A stretch of DNA of 64,000 nucleotides from positions 332,466 through 396,465 of the forward strand of contig NZ_RBAL01000005.1 in the NCBI RefSeq assembly GCF_003626535.1, written 5' to 3'. A program made the translations under genes and the position numbers. The DNA is from Streptomyces hoynatensis (GTDB lineage: Bacteria; Actinomycetota; Actinomycetes; Streptomycetales; Streptomycetaceae). The notes under the pieces are model-generated. The model worked only from the letters and a program-made list of their open reading frames with translations, was not told the origin of the DNA and did not search any database. This document shows, piece by piece, positions 60,558 to 64,000 of this stretch (positions are counted from its first letter, which is position 1; every line of letters starts with the position of its first letter).

Positions 60558-62963
60558 TCAGTTCCCGTCGGGCTGACCCTGACCCGTATCGTCGTCTCGT
60601 GCCAGGCTCCTCTGCAGATATGCTCCATGACTCCGTCCCCCGGACGGCCGCACTGGAATACCAAGATCACGAGCCCACCTGGCCATGGTGGTGCTGCTCA
60701 TACCCTTCTCCCGAGCGAGGTCGGGCAAAGTGCGGCGGCGGATAACGTACTGCTCGAAAAGCCAGTCCCGGTCGATTTCCTCATGTCGCCGATGCTGGCC
60801 ACTCTTACGCATGGCGATGCCATAGTCCCGTGCCAGCCTGAGGACATTGCCAGGTGAGACGCCGACATCTCGTGCGATCGCCCGGGTATTTTGTCGCATT
60901 TCGAGGTATCGACATCGAAATTCGTGCTCTGGGAGCAGTTGCCGGGCGATTCGTAGCGACTGTCCGGCAGCGCGTTCTTGTGCCTTGGTCAGCGGCACCG
61001 GAGGCGCCGGATGCTCGCTCAGGACGATGCGGACTGCCTCAATGCTGGTGTCCAGTGCGTCGGCGGCCAACCGCGCCGAGTAACGATGTCCTTGAACGAG
61101 TGCGTGCAGGCGGTCGATATCGATGCTGGCAGGGTCGGGGCCAGGGAGGTCGATGTCGTCGAGTAGGGCGAGCGGCGGGTGCCAGGCAACAGGTTCGTCT
61201 CCTGCGCCGTGGGCAGCGAGGAAGTCGCGCGCAACGTCGTCCAGCGCATGGGCGACCGCCGGCGGCCTTGCTTCTCCGAAGCGCTCACATTCGGAGCGAA
61301 ATGGTGCTTGCTCTGTATCGGCGAACCCTGGCGCGGACTCTATGGGCAATCCGCTGATGCGGTGGAAGAGCACGCACCTCGCGACGCGGGCCCGCAACTC
61401 ACCTCCTGGCCGGTATTCGACAGCGCGACAGAGCTCGGCCCACAGACTGTTCGGAAGCAGGTTGGAGTAGTCCAGTCGGCGGCGCCGCTCGTAGTCGATG
61501 GGGACATCGCAGGCATCGAGGAATTCCGCGAGGCGGACCAGGGCGACCGATGCCGCTTCCCAGCACTGCTGATCTTTGAGTAGCTGCAGCATGCGCGACA
61601 CGACGCGACCGTCGGTTGCCGAGCCGAGGATCGTCGCCGCGGCATTCAGGTGGAGTCTGCTGCCGACCAGCAGAGTCGCCGTGGCTAATGCGGGTGCCAG
61701 CAAACGCGGATAGACACCCGGCGGGCTCAACCGCACCAGCCATGAGGGCCAGAAGACACTGGGCAGCGTGCGGGCGCGGTGGCCGAGCTGTTGCTCGTCG
61801 ATTCTTGGCCTTGTGGGGAAGGAAGTAGCTCTCCGCCGAAGCTGGTCACTGGGGCGCATCGACGGTCCGAGCGCGGCCAACTGCACCGAGCGCAGGACCG
61901 GGCCGGTGCCGCGGCCCCAGGTGGTGATGGTGGTGGCAGTGGTCTTCTCGGCGCTGTCGCGGCATGAATCGATCAATTGGCGCATCGCGGAGACGGCTGG
62001 CGGCGGAGAGGGCTGGCCGAGGATCCTCAGTGCTGCGGTGACCGCGATTGCGGTGCGTATAGCGGTCGGCGGCGCCATGAACCCAGGGCGGATCAACATC
62101 TTGTGCTTGGTTGCGCCGTCAGGGTGCTGTGAAGCACCGTTGGCGCCGAGGATGTCTTCTGGAGCCCATGCGAACAGGTCGAACGCTGTCACATTGGTGA
62201 GTACCCGCCCGGCGACGGCCCGGATTTCGGACAGGGCCACGCTCGCTGGTTGGGGCAGTTGCGCGTAGAGGCCGAAGTCGGCGCGGTCGGTCTCGATGGT
62301 GTGGAGCAGGTGATGTTGCGCCACCAGTGCTGGGTGATCGCGAGGGAGGTGAAGCGTGTGGGTCGTACTTAGGTCGTGCCCGCATCCGGAGGTCCGGATG
62401 GGTTCGACGCGTCTTGACGGACGAGTTCCGCATCGTCCAGGTGTGGGTTGTGCCTCAAGGGAGAACAGTCGCTGACGTGGCGTCCTCTGGCAGTTCGGAC
62501 ACAGGTCGGCCAGGAGCCGGCAGTGCTGCAGGCAGGCGAATGACCAACCCAGACGCCAGACCAGTTGCCATCGGCCGCCGCTGTCGGCGAGGCAGTCCGG
62601 GCAGTAGCGGGACCCGTTGCCACGTCCCCACAGGCGCTTTCGATTCACCTGCCGCGTATCCAGGTCGATCAGCACCGACCTGCCATGGAAGCGCATCAAT
62701 GTCATGGACTGCACCAGCTTCTGATCGACGCCAGTAGCGTGCGCGACCCGAGCTGCTTCCTGGTCGAGCAGTGCAACGGTCCAGTCGGTGGGCAGATCGA
62801 GGTTGCGCCTGCCGATCCTGGTCGTGGTCAGGCCCAGGTCACTCAGAACGTCGCCGTACCGGGTGTCCATGCGGTGTGCGAGTGCTTCCAGCCATGAGTC
62901 CAGCGCCTCTCCGGGCAGCGGTGCGAGGCGAATTGGGAAGGTCCGGGGAATGTCCATGGTCAC
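60558..62963 (-). CDS. tniQ: TniQ/TnsD-family target-site protein with extra C-terminal HTH domains
   Basis: An 801-residue protein. The N-terminus (MDIPRTFPIRLAPLPGEALD) and the zinc region YCPDCLADSGG, FACLQHCRLLADLCPNCQR are the TniQ signature. The rest is long and unlike short TniQ proteins. Near the C-terminus two helix-turn-helix-like stretches follow (NTRAIARDVGVSPGNVLRLA and RTLPDLAREKGMSSTTMARW), suited to DNA target recognition. In Tn7/Tn5053-like elements TniQ works with the ATPase TniB and transposase TniA. The gene starts at GTG 62963 (GGGAGG four bases before; ATG 62957 is an alternative), 34 bp after tniB. No tniA is in the window. Confidence 0.85.
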   Translation of the reverse strand: MTMDIPRTFPIRLAPLPGEALDSWLEALAHRMDTRYGDVLSDLGLTTTRIGRRNLDLPTDWTVALLDQEAARVAHATGVDQKLVQSMTLMRFHGRSVLIDLDTRQVNRKRLWGRGNGSRYCPDCLADSGGRWQLVWRLGWSFACLQHCRLLADLCPNCQRTPRQRLFSLEAQPTPGRCGTRPSRRVEPIRTSGCGHDLSTTHTLHLPRDHPALVAQHHLLHTIETDRADFGLYAQLPQPASVALSEIRAVAGRVLTNVTAFDLFAWAPEDILGANGASQHPDGATKHKMLIRPGFMAPPTAIRTAIAVTAALRILGQPSPPPAVSAMRQLIDSCRDSAEKTTATTITTWGRGTGPVLRSVQLAALGPSMRPSDQLRRRATSFPTRPRIDEQQLGHRARTLPSVFWPSWLVRLSPPGVYPRLLAPALATATLLVGSRLHLNAAATILGSATDGRVVSRMLQLLKDQQCWEAASVALVRLAEFLDACDVPIDYERRRRLDYSNLLPNSLWAELCRAVEYRPGGELRARVARCVLFHRISGLPIESAPGFADTEQAPFRSECERFGEARPPAVAHALDDVARDFLAAHGAGDEPVAWHPPLALLDDIDLPGPDPASIDIDRLHALVQGHRYSARLAADALDTSIEAVRIVLSEHPAPPVPLTKAQERAAGQSLRIARQLLPEHEFRCRYLEMRQNTRAIARDVGVSPGNVLRLARDYGIAMRKSGQHRRHEEIDRDWLFEQYVIRRRTLPDLAREKGMSSTTMARWARDLGIPVRPSGGRSHGAYLQRSLARDDDTGQGQPDGN

Positions 62964-62997
62964 AGCGCCTCCCGGTGTTTCCGGACCGTGCTCATCC

Positions 62998-63807
62998 TTA
63001 TTCCCGCTTCCGGCGACGTGCGGGTCGGCTGGAGTTGGCGCCGGAAGCCAGTCGCGCCTCCCACTCGGCCCGTCGCTGTTCAGCGGCCCGGTCGAGTTTG
63101 ACCTGTGACATCAGTGCGACGGTCAGGCGCTCCTCACCAGTGCGGAATGCCCGCTGGCAGCCGCGTCGGACAAGCGTCATGAGGGAGCCGATGTGCCCGT
63201 GGCAGCGGGCATATAGATGATCGGAGAGGTCGTCGGCGAGCATGCCGGGGTACTTGCGTGCCAGGACCAGTCGCTGCTCCAGAGCGAGTAGGAAGTTGCG
63301 CCACTGTTCCCGTCCAGCTTCGTCGTCGATTGTGAAGGCCTTCAGCTCCAGCGGGGTGATTCGGTAGGCGAGTTGTGGGTCGTCGTACAGCCCCTTGGTC
63401 TGCAGTTCGTGGCCGATGAAGAGGATCATCACCGGGAACTCGTTGGCGATGGACTTGAACTGGTTGCTCAGCTTGGTGCCCTGCGCGCTGCGGAACTGCA
63501 AGAACTGCAGGTCGTCGACCAGCAGCAGACGGGACTCGCACGACAGCGCGCAATCCAGTGCCCGGGACAGGAACGTGCTCGCGGTGCCCGTCTTGCGGCC
63601 GGAGTGCGCGAAGAACTCCAGCATCGCCCAGTTGAAGTCCTTGACGCCCGTGTCGCCCATCATGCCCACCCGGATCACCGGCCACCGCTCGTGGCCGGAG
63701 TCGGTGAACCGCCCGTACTGCCGGATCAGGCTGTTGTGCACGTGCTTGGCAAACGCCAGGCCGATTGTTGTCTTGCCGAGCCCGGGGAACGCATCGAGGG
63801 CAGCCAT
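62998..63807 (-). CDS. tniB: TniB-like AAA+ ATPase, 5' end cut by an insertion sequence
   Basis: The 269 residues from ATG 63807 start just before the Walker A loop AALDAFPGLGKTT. Walker B is LLLVDDLQFLQF and sensor-like regions follow (FIGHELQTKGLYDDPQLAYR). The same frame continues upstream (residues LFSDLTEVLEAGLDQPNWQA, looking like genuine TniB N-terminus) to about 63871, where IS sequence begins. So the native start has been lost. TniB proteins bind DNA and pass ATP-dependent target information to the transposase. Only a shortened protein could be made from 63807, without a good ribosome site. Confidence 0.8.
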   Translation of the reverse strand: MAALDAFPGLGKTTIGLAFAKHVHNSLIRQYGRFTDSGHERWPVIRVGMMGDTGVKDFNWAMLEFFAHSGRKTGTASTFLSRALDCALSCESRLLLVDDLQFLQFRSAQGTKLSNQFKSIANEFPVMILFIGHELQTKGLYDDPQLAYRITPLELKAFTIDDEAGREQWRNFLLALEQRLVLARKYPGMLADDLSDHLYARCHGHIGSLMTLVRRGCQRAFRTGEERLTVALMSQVKLDRAAEQRRAEWEARLASGANSSRPARRRKRE

Positions 63808-63870
63808 GCTCTTGGCCTGCCAGTTGGGCTGATCCAGCCCAGCCTCCAGGACCTCGGTCAGATCGGAGAA

Positions 63871-64000
63871 CAGTGAGCCTTTTTCAACCTCAGGCTGCGG
63901 GGTCCAGGTGAAGGGTAAGGATGGCTTTGACCAGGTTGGTTATGCGGGTCGTGCTGCATCGCAACTTTCGCAGTAGCCGCCAGGACTTCAGGGTGGCGAC
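63871..64000 (-). mobile_element. Insertion sequence end (IS5-type), partial
   Basis: The outer end is proposed at about 63871: CAGTGAGCCTTTTTCAACC (63871-63889) looks like a terminal inverted repeat, and the transposase stop lies just inside. The rest of the element is beyond the window. It interrupts the tniB gene. Confidence 0.7.
63890..64000 (-). CDS. Transposase C-terminus, partial
   Basis: The minus-strand frame from the right edge to TGA at 63890 encodes 36 residues ending WRLLRKLRCSTTRITNLVKA then ILTLHLDPAA, the tail typical of IS5-family (DDE_Tnp_4-like) transposases in Streptomyces. Its start and catalytic residues lie outside the window. Confidence 0.85.
   Translation of the reverse strand, partial: VATLKSWRLLRKLRCSTTRITNLVKAILTLHLDPAA

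Overview
The window is chromosomal DNA from a very GC-rich actinomycete, almost certainly a Streptomyces or close relative. GTG starts are common, genes often overlap by 4 bp (GTGA), the coding is dense and Ala/Pro/Arg-rich, and several families are typical of the group: a paaABCDE set, a mycothiol-dependent isomerase-like protein, DUF5326, TerD-vWA, and a SpoIIE phosphatase fused to an anti-sigma-type kinase. I saw no tRNA, rRNA or CRISPR array.

Layout. 1-12.6 kb: end of paaN, a HAD hydrolase, a TetR/VC0807-family pair with two matching palindromic operators, a DUF5819-HTTM-TrmH operon, and the complete paaABCDE phenylacetyl-CoA epoxidase operon behind a PaaR-like operator, followed by a class I/II aminotransferase. 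12.8-21.4 kb: small enzymes, a J-domain protein, a xylFGH-like sugar ABC operon ending in a strong hairpin, a large SpoIIE-type phosphatase, and an HxlR regulator divergent from an azoreductase. 22-31.5 kb: an FAD oxidoreductase next to an ATP-grasp ligase, TerD-vWA, an orphan lasso-peptide precursor, thiC with a TPP riboswitch, and a YibE/F membrane protein. 31.6-42 kb: cupin, phosphatase, ketosamine kinase, cystathionine lyase-like enzyme, Nudix, flavohemoprotein with a PPOX partner, beta-lactamase-like hydrolase and acetyltransferases. 42-55 kb: many regulator-enzyme pairs (MarR/cupin, AraC/VOC, Crp, TetR/NmrA), methyltransferase, DinB and an ABC-F ATPase. 55-59.2 kb: a TetR-SDR operon with a terminator of 22-bp arms, and an ArsR/MFS divergent pair.

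From about 59.2 kb to the end the style changes: lower GC, unfamiliar small genes, an aminoglycoside-nucleotidyltransferase-like gene, and a tniB-tniQ transposition module. The 5' part of tniB has been cut off by an insertion sequence whose transposase tail runs off the window. This end is a mobile island.

The most interesting item is a 48-residue lasso peptide precursor at 27749-27895. It has a full YxxPxLxxxGxF leader motif and a threonine two residues before a Gly1...Glu9 core, but no lasso maturation genes lie anywhere in the window. Other notable signals are several operator palindromes paired with their likely regulators, a rearranged gene-fragment duplication at 44.3 kb, and the IS-interrupted Tn7/Tn5053-like module.
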